Part shown: positions 1 to 8,540 of the stretch, in pieces | Layout of the letters: every line of letters begins with the position of its first letter | How positions within the stretch are numbered: position 1 is the stretch's first letter | From: Agreia sp. VKM Ac-1783 | GTDB lineage: Bacteria > Actinomycetota > Actinomycetes > Actinomycetales > Microbacteriaceae | Assembly: GCF_900177765.1 (NCBI RefSeq) | Contig: NZ_FXWI01000001.1 | Span: 682,001 to 746,000, forward strand | DNA: 64,000 nucleotides | Direction: 5' to 3' | The notes under the pieces: generated by a model | The model's input: only the letters and a program-made list of their open reading frames with translations | The model's database searches: none | Told to the model about the DNA's origin: nothing | Translations under genes and position numbers: made by a program

Positions 1-1
1 A

Positions 2-916
2 CTGCGCAACCACATGTTGGATGAGAACGAGCCTCTTGCGGGGCTTCTACGCAAGTGCTTAATGCTTGGTGCGGAGACCGGGTCCAACTCGCTAAGGCAG
101 TGGGCCCGGAAGGAGCTCAACGGCTACAGCAGTGATGACAAGTTACCGAGCTACAGGAAGCTCCCCTCACCGCCTCTCTCCGCGGACACGATGAGCGGGA
201 ACATGTGGGCCAAGAACATGACCTACAGCGTCTTACAGCTGCCGACAAAGGCACGCGAGGTTCTCGGCGACGAATTCCCGTTATATCAGCCTGTTGAGGA
301 ACTGGAGCAGTTCTCGACCCAGAAGTCGTTGTCGTTCACCAACAACGGCCTGACTTATGCACAGCACCTATGGAACGAGGGTCTGGGACCGTTCCAGCAA
401 GTCATGAACCTTCGATTCACCGCCTCCGGCTCGATGTTCGCTGGCGTGCTCGGACAGATTCGTACACAGCTCGTTGATCTCATCGCGGACCTGACGACCA
501 ACACTCCTCTCGAAGAACTACCTCGAAAGGAGGCTGTAGACGCGGCTGTCAGTACGCACATCGGCGTGCAGTACAACACCACCATTCAAAGCACCAGCGG
601 TCCTACTGCCGTCGGTAACAACGCGACGGCGAAGGCGGAGGGACTCAGCGTCAATGACGCGATTCGGCTGCTCGACGCCGTTCGCGATTCGACTCGAGAG
701 GTCACAGACGAAGGCGCCAGAGCCGAGATCCTGGGCGTGCTGAACGACCTCCAAGATGAACTGCGCGCGACCGCACCGTCGACGACGGAAGTCGTCGGGA
801 AACTCAGCAGACTCAAGGAGGTCGCCTCGCGAATCGGAGGTGCAGGTTTGACTGCCGCTGTTTCCGGGGCTGTGGAGGGACTTACGACCATGGTCATGTC
901 CGGGGCCTTCGGCTAG
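2..916 (+). CDS. AbiTii-type abortive infection protein, 5' end outside window
   Basis: The N-terminal part reads LLRKCLMLGAETGSNSLRQW followed by ARKELNGY and a tyrosine-arginine-proline stretch, which is the pattern of the AbiTii domain of abortive infection (anti-phage) proteins. The reading frame stays open upstream of the first ATG (position 14) to the window edge. Family members usually have about 10-20 residues before the LLRK motif, so the true start probably lies outside; I annotate it as partial. The C-terminal third (about residues 190-300) has an asparagine/threonine-rich segment followed by two amphipathic helices and no known domain. The stop lies 9 bases before the next gene, so the two are probably co-translated. 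AbiTii membership is recognised by eye; the mechanism is not known from the sequence. GC bias at third positions is weaker than in the core genes further on, which suggests transfer. Confidence 0.7.
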   Translation: MRNHMLDENEPLAGLLRKCLMLGAETGSNSLRQWARKELNGYSSDDKLPSYRKLPSPPLSADTMSGNMWAKNMTYSVLQLPTKAREVLGDEFPLYQPVEELEQFSTQKSLSFTNNGLTYAQHLWNEGLGPFQQVMNLRFTASGSMFAGVLGQIRTQLVDLIADLTTNTPLEELPRKEAVDAAVSTHIGVQYNTTIQSTSGPTAVGNNATAKAEGLSVNDAIRLLDAVRDSTREVTDEGARAEILGVLNDLQDELRATAPSTTEVVGKLSRLKEVASRIGGAGLTAAVSGAVEGLTTMVMSGAFG

Positions 917-925
917 AGGTTCGAC

Positions 926-2197
926 ATGGCGAACAAGCCCAATCTCAGCCCGGCCGCGCGCGACCTGCTGAAGTCTATAAAGCAGCGTTATCTGAAGTCG
1001 CGCGACTTCAACGGCCTGCATATCCGCGCCAGCAGCACGTCGGCGGAGGTGATACAGGCCGCAGTCGAACTGGTCGAAGCTGGCCTCGTCCAGGTTGTGG
1101 GTCCGGCCGACTATATGAACATCCATATCCGCCCTTGGCCCTCCCGTAGGACCCCGGAGCTGCAGATCAAGGAACTGTGCGATCTGTCGACCGACGACTA
1201 TGGCGTGGCACTGTACCCCATGGCGAAGGCAATGGAGAGCGTGAAGCTGCCTGCGCGGTATGACGACGCCCCCTTCTCGAGGGCGATGGCGCGCGGCCGC
1301 TCGACACTGGAAGTCGCTTTCTTCAGCCCCGATGTGCTCGAGGGCTACCGCAACGACGCCCGATTCGAGTTTCGCATGAGCGACTTCGGCATCAACTTCT
1401 GGTTGACCGACGACGCACACGACCAAGACGACCATTTGGGAAAGGACAGCGTCTCGCTCATCCACCTCGGGTTCGCCTACGACATGAGCATGCACTCCCC
1501 GAATGACCCCGAGTCGGTGATCTTGCGCCGCGTCGCAGCGTTTTACGGCGACTTAGACGATCTCACCCCCGAGCACCAGCAACGATGGTCAAGCTATCAG
1601 GTCGCCTCCAGCGGAGTCGACCCACATCCGGTCTGGTTCGCATCGCAGATGGGCAACTGGCCCGACGGCATCGGCCCGTTCCAGCGATTCACGCAGGAAC
1701 TGGAAAACATCGGGGACCTGTTCGAGAACGTATGGGGTGTGAGGCTGTTCAAGACTCATACGGCGCCAGATGACTTCGGCTGGATTCTCCGCGCCGACCA
1801 GCGCGAGTGGGACCACTTCATCCACTCACTCGACAAGCTTTTGTCCGACAATATCGACGCGTCCGCTCTCGACAAGGCCAGCGTGGTGAAAAAGAATGCC
1901 GCCGGGCAACAGCTGGGTACACTGGCACGACTCGAGCTGTTCATGACGATAAATGGCGTCGAACCGGACATGGCCAAGTGGGCGCTGGCGCCGCTGAAAG
2001 AGGTTCGGAAGGCTCGCCAGAAGCCCGCGCACGCCTTAAGGACAAACGTCACCGACCGGACATTCGTGCACAAGCAAAAGCAGCTTATGCACGACATCGA
2101 CGAAGTGTTGATCAACATCCGTGACTGGCTGGCGAGCCATCCACGAAACCGCGGCTGGGTCGATCCGATGTCAGGACTGAAGGACTACCCGATCTAA
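926..2197 (+). CDS. unknown protein with winged-helix-like start and HEPN-like C-terminus
   Basis: This 423-residue protein is not one I recognise. Residues 1-70 have the helix-helix-strand look of a small winged helix (RDLLKSIKQRYLKSRDF, then a helix and an HIHIRP strand). The middle is an acidic, aromatic-rich globular region. The last 100 residues are helical and contain RKARQKPAH, which fits the R-x4-H signature of HEPN ribonuclease domains, but no family assignment was possible. The ATG is 9 bases after the stop of the AbiTii-like gene, so the two are probably one transcript. By position it could be the effector or partner of that gene in a defence module. This is inference from neighbourhood and one short motif, and it could equally be an unrelated cargo gene. 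Confidence 0.7.
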   Translation: MANKPNLSPAARDLLKSIKQRYLKSRDFNGLHIRASSTSAEVIQAAVELVEAGLVQVVGPADYMNIHIRPWPSRRTPELQIKELCDLSTDDYGVALYPMAKAMESVKLPARYDDAPFSRAMARGRSTLEVAFFSPDVLEGYRNDARFEFRMSDFGINFWLTDDAHDQDDHLGKDSVSLIHLGFAYDMSMHSPNDPESVILRRVAAFYGDLDDLTPEHQQRWSSYQVASSGVDPHPVWFASQMGNWPDGIGPFQRFTQELENIGDLFENVWGVRLFKTHTAPDDFGWILRADQREWDHFIHSLDKLLSDNIDASALDKASVVKKNAAGQQLGTLARLELFMTINGVEPDMAKWALAPLKEVRKARQKPAHALRTNVTDRTFVHKQKQLMHDIDEVLINIRDWLASHPRNRGWVDPMSGLKDYPI

Positions 2198-2433
2198 GTC
2201 CGACGGTGTCTAGGACACAGAGTCTTTGACGCCGTGGGCTGCTGCAAGGATCGGTGACAATTGGTAGTCACTTCGCCAGCGCGACCCCCTTCGAGTGTTT
2301 CGTAACCAAAGTGTCTCGAAACCCATGGGATCCAAGACAGTTCTGACTTTCACCCCGCCACCTAGGGACCGCAGCACACCGCCACTTACCGATCAAGTCC
2401 ACACTTAGAGCTCTCCGCCCGCCGAGCACTCGG

Positions 2434-2932
2434 CTACAGGGCGGGAGGCTGCGAGTCGATTGTGAAGGGGAGGCCTAGCTGTGCTCGCAGTTTCGAGGCG
2501 TAGCGCGCTCGCTTTTCTGCGCAGACCCATGACGCTTCGGCGTCCCGGCGATACAGCTCATCCCCGCTCCAGCGAGGAAACACGTGCACGTGCAGGTGCC
2601 ACACATCCTGGCCGTCAGCCGGTTCGTTGTGCTGCCGGACTGAGGTTCCTTCGCACCCGTAGGCGGCCCGGAGCCCAATGGCGGTCTGCTGAGTGAGCTC
2701 CCAGACGGCTCGGCTGTCTTCGGCCGCGGTCGTAAAGATTTTCTACGTGCACGCGAGGGATGATCAGCGCGGCGCCGGGATTGTGCGGCCACCAATTGGG
2801 GGCGATGCGGACGATCGCTCGGTCAGTGACCGCTACCACGTCCGAAGCCAGGTTCCACTCATCGAACTCGCCACGGAGAAGCGCACAGAACGGACACCGA
2901 TAGCCTGACGGCTCATGACTCGCGGTAACCAC
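2434..2932 (-). pseudogene. HIT-family hydrolase, broken by a frameshift
   Basis: Read on the minus strand from the GTG at 2932, the protein begins with a CPFCALL motif typical of HIT-family openings and runs to HVENLYD. It then leaves frame at about position 2728. Ignoring one extra base there, the other frame continues AAEDSRAVWELTQQTAIGL and reaches HLHVHVFPRW, the His-x-His-x-His catalytic signature of histidine-triad nucleotide hydrolases, then ends at 2434. Both halves are in correct order and together give about 166 residues, a normal length for the family. So this is one HIT gene with a single-base insertion, either a real pseudogene or a sequencing error. HIT proteins hydrolyse dinucleotide polyphosphates or aminoacyl-AMP. 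Its neighbours give no hint of substrate. Confidence 0.8.
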
Positions 2933-3036
2933 ACTCGATCATCCCATCGGAGCTCGATAACCGATCGGCTAACGGGCACCTGCTGGGCACCCCCCGGAAG
3001 TCCGTGTGTCTCGTAATCTATCTGGCTCATAACCCA

Positions 3037-3100
3037 GGGGATACGAGACCGTGCTTGCTCGAGTCGCCGGAAAGTCGCACATGAGATGTGTCGTATCCCC
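3037..3100. repeat. inverted repeat GGGGATACGA with 44-base spacer
   Basis: GGGGATACGA at 3037-3046 is matched exactly by its reverse complement at 3091-3100; allowing one mismatch the arms extend to 13 bases. A related GTCTCGTAATC lies just upstream at about 3008. The repeat sits in the 250-base gap between the HIT pseudogene start and the end of the small membrane protein gene. It might be a regulator site or remains of a mobile element end; nothing coding is seen in this gap. Confidence 0.45.
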
Positions 3101-3182
3101 GTGGCGAACTCGACTGGTCAGGGCAACACTTTGACGGTAGCTGGGCCTAGATATCGGTGTGGCGTAGGGCAGAGGCCCGCGA

Positions 3183-3497
3183 CTACACCCGCTTCAGCGC
3201 TTCCGGCAGCACTATCACAAGCGTCGCCATGGCCAGCAGCGAACTGAGCACGAGCGAGACCACAGGCATTGACGACGCCAGACTGGCACTCCTGTTGCGG
3301 CGAATGATGATGACGGAACCCACCGCGAGGGCGAGACCGAATCCGATCTGCACGATCGTCAAGAAGACTGCCGTCTCGGCTGAGTCCCCACCGTTCAGAG
3401 GCAGAAGCAGGAGGTAAAGCGCGCTGGGAGCGAATCCAATCACGCCGATGATCGAGAGCGCGAGCAACCATCGACTGGGAACGCTGTGCGGGGCCAC
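3183..3497 (-). CDS. small membrane protein with three predicted helices
   Basis: The 104-residue product, started at a GTG, consists almost entirely of three hydrophobic segments (about residues 10-32, 42-65 and 72-97) separated by short loops. The second loop, RRNRSAS, is positively charged and likely cytoplasmic. I do not recognise the family and see no catalytic motif. It stands alone: the HIT pseudogene beyond the upstream gap and the next gene give no functional link. The hydrophobic pattern and coding composition make it a likely real gene, but it could be lineage-specific. Its start is uncertain because no strong ribosome binding site precedes the GTG. Confidence 0.55.
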   Translation of the reverse strand: MAPHSVPSRWLLALSIIGVIGFAPSALYLLLLPLNGGDSAETAVFLTIVQIGFGLALAVGSVIIIRRNRSASLASSMPVVSLVLSSLLAMATLVIVLPEALKRV

Positions 3498-3688
3498 CCG
3501 TTCAGGATAAGCGCGCCGGCACTCGCTCTGGCCGAATCCGTGGTGGGCTCTTCGGCGGAGGTAGGTGACATCTGAGTCCGCGGCATCGCGTGAGCTACAG
3601 GTCGCTTAATCTCCAGTCGTCACTTAGCGTCGAGAGAGCCGGCTGATAGTCCAGAGCCGAATGAGTGACGAAAAGGGGATCCGCACCG

Positions 3689-4414
3689 ATGCGCTTTACC
3701 GGATTCCTCCCGGAGGATGCACCCGACCCTCGTCTTGCGCAAGCCGAGAAAGTCAAGCTCATGCCGGTTCCGGTGCTGGGACTCGTGCCGCAACCGTCTC
3801 TCGACGACATCCACATGGAGAGCACCGCGACCTCCAGCGGCGACAGCGGAATGTCGCAGATGTCGGTGAGCATCAACTACACGCTCTGGCGCAATCCGCT
3901 CGATCATTCCGACCCCGTGAACCTCGCCGAACTCGACGAATCGACACGCCGGGCCCTCGACGAACCGGCACCGCACCCTCGGCCCGCGTGGCTCATCGAG
4001 CAGGTAGCTCGGATGCGTTACCCGATGCTGTGGGAAGCGGTGCGAACCTCGTGGCATCGCGACCCTACCGACTTCTCAACACCGTCATATCTTCTCGTCG
4101 AGCATGCCAACTACATCCTGATAAATCGATTCCGCGCAGAGCTGGGCCTCGGAGACATCCATACCGACCGCTTCGCGGCGCGACTCACAGAACGCGCAGT
4201 CAACCCGCGGGCCACTGCGATCGTCGACGGCATTCCGATGCCAGCGATCGAGATCGATACCGATCCGTTCGTGTACGCAATCGGGGTAGAACTCGCCCCA
4301 GGCTCTGTGCTCACGGCCGTGATCCCTCGTGACGAGATGCAACACGTGCGCATTGAGTTCGTAAGACGCGTATCGCCGGCTGAAACCACCTCCCTTAGCG
4401 AAGGCTCTCGCTGA
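3689..4414 (+). CDS. hypothetical protein of unknown function
   Basis: The product is about 241 residues if it starts at the ATG at 3689, which follows AAAAGGGGA at 3671-3679 at a good distance; an earlier ATG at 3665 in the same frame lacks a binding site. The protein has no signal peptide, membrane helix or recognised motif. Residues 75-125 contain several Trp/Arg positions (YTLWRNPLDH, RPAWLIEQ, RTSWHRDP), and the C-terminal third alternates short strands as in a small beta-rich fold. It precedes the ABC-F gene by about 45 bases and could be cotranscribed with it. I cannot assign a function. Its base composition is closer to the core genes than to the accessory block before it. Confidence 0.6.
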   Translation: MRFTGFLPEDAPDPRLAQAEKVKLMPVPVLGLVPQPSLDDIHMESTATSSGDSGMSQMSVSINYTLWRNPLDHSDPVNLAELDESTRRALDEPAPHPRPAWLIEQVARMRYPMLWEAVRTSWHRDPTDFSTPSYLLVEHANYILINRFRAELGLGDIHTDRFAARLTERAVNPRATAIVDGIPMPAIEIDTDPFVYAIGVELAPGSVLTAVIPRDEMQHVRIEFVRRVSPAETTSLSEGSR

Positions 4415-4458
4415 CCGCCCAACTCGCCTGCGGCCCGCGCTCCTGACACCATGGAGTC

Positions 4459-6114
4459 ATGACCGCAACACTCGTGGCCAAGGGCCTGGCCGGCGGCCAC
4501 GGCCACCGCACACTCTTCTCTTCTCTCGACCTCACCGTCGCGCCCGGCGACATCGTGGGCGTTGTGGGCGCCAACGGCGCCGGCAAGTCCACGCTGCTGC
4601 GCATCCTCGCAGGGCTCGACGCGCCGCTCGAGGGCACGGTCACGCTCGCGCCCGGCGACGCCTTCGTGGGCTGGCTACCGCAAGAGCACGAGCGGGTCGC
4701 TGGCGAGACGGTCGCCGAATACGTCGGGCGGCGCACCGGCACGACGGTTGCGACGAGCGAGATGGATGCCGCGGCCGCGGCTCTCGGAGATACCGCGGGC
4801 GTCGCACCGGGCGAACCCGATCCGGCCGACGTCTATTCAGCCGCGCTGGAACGCTGGCTGGTCAGCGGAGCCGCCGATCTCGACGACCGCCTGCCCGTCG
4901 TTCTGGCCGAGCTCGGGCTTGCTCTGTCGTCCGACGCGCTGATGACGTCCCTCTCGGGAGGTCAGGCCGCGCGGGTCGGCCTCGCCGCCCTGTTGCTCTC
5001 GCGCTTCGACGTCGTGCTGCTCGACGAGCCGACCAACGACCTCGACCTGGACGGGCTGGAGCGGCTCGAGAATTTCATCCGGGGTCTGCGAGGGGGAGTC
5101 GTGCTCGTGAGCCACGACCGGGCTTTTCTGGCGTCGAGCGTCACCCGCGTGGTCGAGCTCGACCTCGCTCAGGGCACGAATCGTGTGTACGGCGGAGGCT
5201 ACGACTCGTTCCTCGAGGAGCGCGAAACGGCGAAGCGGCACGCCCGCGAAGAGTACGACGAGTTCGCCGAGAAGAAGGCCGACCTTGTGGGCAGAGCCCG
5301 CACCCAGCGCGAGTGGTCGAGTCAGGGCGTGCGCAACGCCATGAAGAAGTCGCCCGACAACGACAAGATCCGGCGCAAGGCCTCGGTGGAGTCGAGCGAG
5401 AAGCAGGCCCAGAAGGTCCGCCAGATGGAGAGCCGCATCGCCCGCCTCGACGAGGTCGAGGAGCCGCGCAAGGAGTGGCAGCTTCAGTTCACCATCGGGT
5501 CGGCGCCCCGGTCGAGTTCGGTCGTGTCCACGCTCTCGGCGGCTGTCGTGCGCCAGGGTGACTTCACGCTCGGGCCCGTCTCTCTGCAGGTCGACGCGGG
5601 TGATCGCATCGGCATCACAGGGCCGAATGGCGCCGGTAAGTCCACTCTGCTTCGGCTCCTGCTGGGGCGCACGGTTCCCGACGAGGGCATGGCGAGCCTC
5701 GGCGCGAGCGTGGCGATCGGCGAGATCGACCAGGCCAGGGCCGTGCTTGCGGGCTCGGCCACTCTGGCGTCGAGTTTCGAAGCGCAGGTGCCCGAGTGGC
5801 CGGTCGCCGAGATCCGCACCCTGCTGGCGAAGTTCGGATTGAAGGCCGACCACGTCTCGCGCCCGGTCGACGAGCTCTCACCGGGCGAACGCACGCGGGC
5901 CGGGCTCGCGCTGCTGCAGGCCACGGGCGTCAACCTGCTTGTTCTCGACGAGCCCACGAACCACCTCGATCTCGTGGCGATCGAACAACTCGAACAGGCC
6001 ATCGAGTCGTACGACGGCACGCTCCTGCTGGTCACGCACGACCGCCGCATGCTCGAGACAGTGCGTCTCAACCGCCAGTGGCAGGTCACTGACGGCACAG
6101 TGATCGAACGATAG
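4459..6114 (+). CDS. ABC-F family ATPase (soluble, ribosome-associated type)
   Basis: Two ABC ATPase domains lie in one 551-residue chain with no membrane segment, the hallmark of ABC-F proteins. The first has Walker A GANGAGKST at about residues 37-45, signature LSGGQ at about 165 and Walker B VVLLDEPTNDLD near 185. The second has GPNGAGKST near 388, a modified signature LSPGERTRAG near 474 and LLVLDEPTNHLDL near 492. Between them is a charged linker of about 90 residues rich in Lys, Arg and Glu, corresponding to the P-site tRNA interaction region. Family members act on the ribosome, easing translation stalls, and some protect against ribosome-targeting antibiotics. Whether this one is housekeeping or a resistance factor cannot be decided by eye. 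coaD follows after 9 bases. Confidence 0.92.
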   Translation: MTATLVAKGLAGGHGHRTLFSSLDLTVAPGDIVGVVGANGAGKSTLLRILAGLDAPLEGTVTLAPGDAFVGWLPQEHERVAGETVAEYVGRRTGTTVATSEMDAAAAALGDTAGVAPGEPDPADVYSAALERWLVSGAADLDDRLPVVLAELGLALSSDALMTSLSGGQAARVGLAALLLSRFDVVLLDEPTNDLDLDGLERLENFIRGLRGGVVLVSHDRAFLASSVTRVVELDLAQGTNRVYGGGYDSFLEERETAKRHAREEYDEFAEKKADLVGRARTQREWSSQGVRNAMKKSPDNDKIRRKASVESSEKQAQKVRQMESRIARLDEVEEPRKEWQLQFTIGSAPRSSSVVSTLSAAVVRQGDFTLGPVSLQVDAGDRIGITGPNGAGKSTLLRLLLGRTVPDEGMASLGASVAIGEIDQARAVLAGSATLASSFEAQVPEWPVAEIRTLLAKFGLKADHVSRPVDELSPGERTRAGLALLQATGVNLLVLDEPTNHLDLVAIEQLEQAIESYDGTLLLVTHDRRMLETVRLNRQWQVTDGTVIER

Positions 6115-6123
6115 GGTCGAACA

Positions 6124-6606
6124 ATGAGCAGTGTCGCCGTCGTCCCCGGGTCTTTCGACCCCGTCACCCTCGGGCATCTCGATGTCATCTCGCGAGCCGC
6201 GGGCCTCTTCGACGAGGTGCACGTTCTGGTGGTGCACAATCCCGCGAAGACCGCGCTCCTGCCCATCTCGCAGCGGGTGCGCCTGATCGAGCAGGCCATT
6301 CTCGATGAGGGTCTGCCGTCGAACATCGTCGTCAACTCGTGGAGCGTTGGCCTGCTCGTCGACTACTGCACCGATGTCGGAGCGCGAGCGCTCGTCAAGG
6401 GAATCCGATCCCAGGTCGACGTGGCCTACGAGACGCCGATGGCCATCGTGAATCGCAACCTGGCCGGCGTCGAGACGGTGTTCCTGCTTCCCGACCCCGC
6501 GCACGCGCACGTCTCGAGTTCTCTCGTGCGGCAGGTGTCGTCGCTGGGCGGAGACGTGGCGCCGTATGTGCCGGCCGCCGTGGCTGCCTTCCTGAACAGT
6601 CAATAG
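6124..6606 (+). CDS. coaD: phosphopantetheine adenylyltransferase
   Basis: CoaD transfers AMP from ATP to 4'-phosphopantetheine, making dephospho-CoA in the cytoplasm, the penultimate step of coenzyme A synthesis. The 160-residue length is normal. The nucleotidyltransferase motif TLGH occupies residues 15-18 after PGSFDP, and the ALVKGIR and HVSSSLVRQ segments match the family's substrate and second ATP-binding motifs. The usual aromatic residue before SSS is replaced by His-Val here. It starts 9 bases after the ABC-F gene and is probably cotranscribed. Its 3' end carries a short tandem duplication (6595-6628) that repeats the stop codon region. Confidence 0.93.
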   Translation: MSSVAVVPGSFDPVTLGHLDVISRAAGLFDEVHVLVVHNPAKTALLPISQRVRLIEQAILDEGLPSNIVVNSWSVGLLVDYCTDVGARALVKGIRSQVDVAYETPMAIVNRNLAGVETVFLLPDPAHAHVSSSLVRQVSSLGGDVAPYVPAAVAAFLNSQ

Positions 6607-6628
6607 CGCTCAACAGTCAATAGGGCTC
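6595..6628. repeat. 17-base tandem duplication across the coaD stop codon
   Basis: AACAGTCAATAGCGCTC (6595-6611) is followed directly by AACAGTCAATAGGGCTC (6612-6628), 16 of 17 bases identical. The first copy contains the coaD stop TAG. The duplication lies in the short gap before the F420-dependent dehydrogenase and looks like a replication slippage event. Confidence 0.8.
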
Positions 6629-6672
6629 ATCTTCGAAACCTGATCTTCACACGCGAGTGGGAGGATGGAAGC

Positions 6673-7674
6673 ATGTCTGATCTCTCCATCGGCTATGCCG
6701 CCATGCTCGAGCAGTTCCACCCCACCGAGGCCGTCGCTCTGTCGGCACTCGCCGAACAGCACGGCTTCACGGGCGTGATGGCTGCGGATCATTTCCAACC
6801 CTGGGTTCCTCAGCAGGGCCAGAGCGCATTCGTCTGGGAGGTTCTCGCGGCCCTGGGCGAGCGCACCACCGGCGACTTCGGGCCGGGCGTCACGGCCCCG
6901 ACGTTCCGCTGGCATCCCGCGATGGTGGCCCAAGCATCCGCAACCCTCGGTGCCATGTACCCGGGCCGGCACTGGCTCGGACTCGGCTCGGGTGAGGCCC
7001 TGAACGAGCACATCGTGGGCGGCTACTGGCCTGAGGCGCCCGAGCGCATCAACCGCATGTTCGAGGCCATCGAGATCATCAACAAGCTCTTCACGGCATC
7101 GATCGCCGGAAAAGATGTGAAGCACTCGGGGCAGTTCTACAAGCTCGAGTCGACCCGCCTGTGGACGATGCCTCCCGTGGCTCCCGAGATCCTCGTCGCC
7201 ACGGCAGGCCCTGTCACCGCGAAGCGGGCGGGTCGCCACGTCGACGGGCTCATCACGGTCGGAGCCCCTCTGGCCAAGATCGAGGGTCTCTTCGCCAAGT
7301 TCGAAGAGGGCGCGCGCGAGGCGGGCAAAGATCCGTCGACGATGCCGCGCGTGCTCCAGCTGCACATGTCGTGGGCAGAGACCGACGAGATCGCTCTCGT
7401 CAACGCCATGACCGAGTGGCCGAACGGTGGCATGAAATTCCCCAAGGGCGACATCCGTTCACCGTTCGAGTTGGAGCAGATGGCCAAACTCGTGCGCCCC
7501 GAAGACTTCGAGGGCCGCCTGGTGATCTCGAGCGATCCCGACGTGCACCGCGCCTACATCCAGAGCTTCATCGACCTGGGCTTCGACCGCGTCTACCTGC
7601 ACAACGTCGGCCGCAACCAGAAGGAGTGGATCGAGGTCTTCGGTCGCGACGTGCTGCCGAAGCTGCACCGCTAG
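6673..7674 (+). CDS. fgd: F420-dependent glucose-6-phosphate dehydrogenase
   Basis: The 333-residue protein is a luciferase-like TIM barrel of the F420-dependent G6PDH group. DHFQPW at residues 39-44 places His40 and Trp44 exactly where the characterised mycobacterial FGD1 has its catalytic His and Trp, and GSGEALNE near residue 106 supplies the conserved catalytic Glu. The enzyme oxidises glucose 6-phosphate to 6-phosphogluconolactone and produces reduced F420, the main F420H2 source in actinobacteria. Its stop overlaps the GTG start of cofE by one base (TAGTG), so use and synthesis of F420 are translationally coupled. Phosphate-binding residues of FGD1 are not obviously all kept, so a sibling substrate (another sugar phosphate or alcohol) remains possible. 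Confidence 0.85.
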   Translation: MSDLSIGYAAMLEQFHPTEAVALSALAEQHGFTGVMAADHFQPWVPQQGQSAFVWEVLAALGERTTGDFGPGVTAPTFRWHPAMVAQASATLGAMYPGRHWLGLGSGEALNEHIVGGYWPEAPERINRMFEAIEIINKLFTASIAGKDVKHSGQFYKLESTRLWTMPPVAPEILVATAGPVTAKRAGRHVDGLITVGAPLAKIEGLFAKFEEGAREAGKDPSTMPRVLQLHMSWAETDEIALVNAMTEWPNGGMKFPKGDIRSPFELEQMAKLVRPEDFEGRLVISSDPDVHRAYIQSFIDLGFDRVYLHNVGRNQKEWIEVFGRDVLPKLHR

Positions 7675-8540
7675 TGTCCCGATCCCACGCCGCGGAGATC
7701 CGGCTGATCGGCATCGAGGGCATTCCCGAGGTCTCTCCCGGAGACGACCTGGCGACGCTCATCGAGGCCGCTCTCGCCGCGCAGGAGCTGACCCTCGAAG
7801 ACGGTGACATTCTCGTGGTCACGTCGAAGATCGTCTCCAAGGCAGAGGGACGGGTCATCGCAGCGACCGACCGTGAAGACGCGATCACCCGCGAGACGGT
7901 TCGCCTCGTCGCGTCGCGTGCGCACCCGGGAGGGGTCACCCGCATCGTCGAGAACCGACAGGGGCTTGTGCAGGCTGCGGCGGGGGTCGACGCGAGCAAC
8001 ACGCCCGACGGCACCGTCCTTCTGCTTCCCGAAGACCCGGATGCCTCGGCGCGAGCCCTGTGCTCGGCCCTGCGTCAGGCATCCGGTGCGCTCGTGGGCA
8101 TCGTGATCTCTGACACCCTCGGCCGCGCGTGGCGCGAGGGCCAGGTCGATGCGGCGATCGGGGCTGCGGGCGTGATCGTCATCGACGATCTGAGAGGCAG
8201 CACCGACACGTTCGGACAGACGCTGTCGGTGACCCAGGCGGCAACCGGCGACGAGCTCGCGTCGGCCACCGATCTGGTCAAAGGCAAGGCGACGGGCATG
8301 CCGGTGGCTCTCGTGCGCGGGCTGCCCCGCCTCGTGGTCGAGACGCTCGATACTCCCGCTCGCGCACTGGTGCGACGGCCGGAGGGCGACATGTTCCGGC
8401 TCGGCACTGACGAGGCGCTTGCCCAGGGCTTCGCCGAGGGCTACGGCCGAGGGTTGGCGGATGCGCGACGCGGCCATCGCGCGGCCGCCCGGCCTTCGCG
8501 CGTTCGGCTCCGTGCGCGCTCGAGTCGGAGTGCGCGATGA
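7674..8540 (+). CDS. cofE: coenzyme F420-0:L-glutamate ligase
   Basis: CofE adds L-glutamates to F420-0 using GTP. The sequence has the family opening [14 protein letters not shown], then [20 protein letters not shown], and later [17 protein letters not shown] place the start at the GTG at 7674 overlapping the fgd stop, giving 288 residues. An open frame reaching back into fgd is not used because the upstream part has no homology. The protein stops after the ligase domain, so the C-terminal flavin domain found in the two-domain mycobacterial FbiB is absent; that activity must be elsewhere. cofC starts inside the last codons of this gene (ATGA at 8537-8540). Confidence 0.92.
   Translation: MSRSHAAEIRLIGIEGIPEVSPGDDLATLIEAALAAQELTLEDGDILVVTSKIVSKAEGRVIAATDREDAITRETVRLVASRAHPGGVTRIVENRQGLVQAAAGVDASNTPDGTVLLLPEDPDASARALCSALRQASGALVGIVISDTLGRAWREGQVDAAIGAAGVIVIDDLRGSTDTFGQTLSVTQAATGDELASATDLVKGKATGMPVALVRGLPRLVVETLDTPARALVRRPEGDMFRLGTDEALAQGFAEGYGRGLADARRGHRAAARPSRVRLRARSSRSAR

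Noticed and set aside
3023-3040. CTGGCTCATAACCCAG looks like a methionine tRNA anticodon arm
   Set aside because: The stem pairs only four bases with an eight-base loop, and no acceptor stem, D arm or T arm with GGTTCGA lies at the right distance. It is not a tRNA.
7161-7673. Extension of cofE upstream into the dehydrogenase gene
   Set aside because: The added 171 residues are an out-of-frame copy of fgd, and cofE homology begins right after the GTG at 7674.
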